This document shows positions 5,831 to 5,976 of a DNA stretch of 5,976 nucleotides, one piece after another (the first letter of the stretch is position 1; every line of letters starts with the position of its first letter). The position numbers were made by a program, and so were the translations under genes. Source of the DNA: a bacterium (GTDB lineage Bacteria; Omnitrophota; Gorgyraeia; Gygaellales; UBA12090); NCBI GenBank assembly GCA_004299495.1, contig SCPY01000290.1, positions 1 to 5,976 of the forward strand. Direction: 5' to 3'. The notes under the pieces are model-generated. The model saw only the letters and a program-made list of their open reading frames with translations, did no database searches and had not been told where the DNA came from.

Positions 5831-5976
5831 TTCACCCCATATCTCCTGGGCCTCACCCATCTGTCAATCAAGGGCGTTGCCGCGTTCATCATCAAGATTG
5901 AATATGAAACTCCTTCGGGATAGCCGCCGAACTTACGGATGACAAAGGTAATGACGCCGCAACCGATGCCGAATAC
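5827..5976 (-). CDS. rnfD: Rnf electron transport complex subunit D, C-terminal end (partial)
   Basis: The first 150 bases of the minus strand, read from the right edge, are open and encode the last 49 residues of RnfD, the flavin-bearing membrane subunit homologous to NqrB. The fragment contains part of the last membrane helix followed by GYPEGVSYSILMMNAATPL and then IDRWVRPRRYG. This is the characteristic RnfD ending (GYPEGV, LMNxxTPLID, RPRxxG). The N-terminal part with the covalent FMN site lies outside the window. The TGA stop (5829-5827) overlaps the rnfE start as ATGA, a sign of tight translational coupling. Because rnfE follows directly, there is no rnfG between them, unlike the usual order. 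Confidence 0.93.
   Translation of the reverse strand, partial: VFGIGCGVITFVIRKFGGYPEGVSYSILMMNAATPLIDRWVRPRRYGVK

Noticed and set aside
5831..5860. ATG at 5860 as the start of rnfE
   Set aside because: It adds 10 residues not typical of the family and would overlap rnfD by 34 bp. ATG 5830 gives an ATGA overlap with a ribosome site and the usual N-terminus.
5241..5942. Long plus-strand open frame antisense to rnfE and rnfD
   Set aside because: The opposite strand encodes clearly conserved Rnf subunits. The plus-strand product is rich in Pro, Ser and Lys with no recognisable motif, as expected of a shadow frame.

Overview
The window looks like chromosomal DNA from an anaerobic, diderm-type bacterium, probably from an uncultured lineage. 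The evidence is a clostridial-style Rnf complex (long RnfB with several ferredoxin motifs), an SpII-type lipoprotein, a secreted BatD-like domain, a divergent FtsH-family protease and moderate base composition. A PVC-type lineage such as Omnitrophota would fit, but that is an impression from gene content and not something the sequence proves. I see no mobile elements, tRNA, rRNA or CRISPR.

Left edge (1-176): a short intergenic region that reads as a divergent promoter. A plus-strand promoter (TTGACT, 17 nt, TATGCT with an upstream TG) drives the protease gene. A minus-strand promoter (TTGACT, 16 nt, perfect TATAAT) points out of the window to the left. A small perfect hairpin and an edge GGAGG motif lie in the leader of that leftward transcript.

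Plus-strand pair (177-2697): an FtsH-like membrane AAA+ zinc protease with all catalytic motifs but a very short extracytoplasmic loop. It overlaps by 50 bp an unrecognised lipoprotein gene. The two look co-transcribed and may work together at the membrane, which is inference.

Minus-strand operon (5976 down to 2687): the 3' end of rnfD, then rnfE, rnfA, rnfB, purN and a small exported BatD-domain protein. The genes overlap or are separated by at most 25 bp. Rnf is the membrane complex that couples ferredoxin:NAD+ electron transfer to Na+ or H+ transport. PurN uses 10-formyl-tetrahydrofolate in purine synthesis. Two points stand out: rnfG is absent from its usual place between rnfD and rnfE, and the last ferredoxin motif of RnfB has Arg in place of one cluster Cys. 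The operon converges on the lipoprotein gene with an 11 bp overlap of coding ends and no visible intrinsic terminator.
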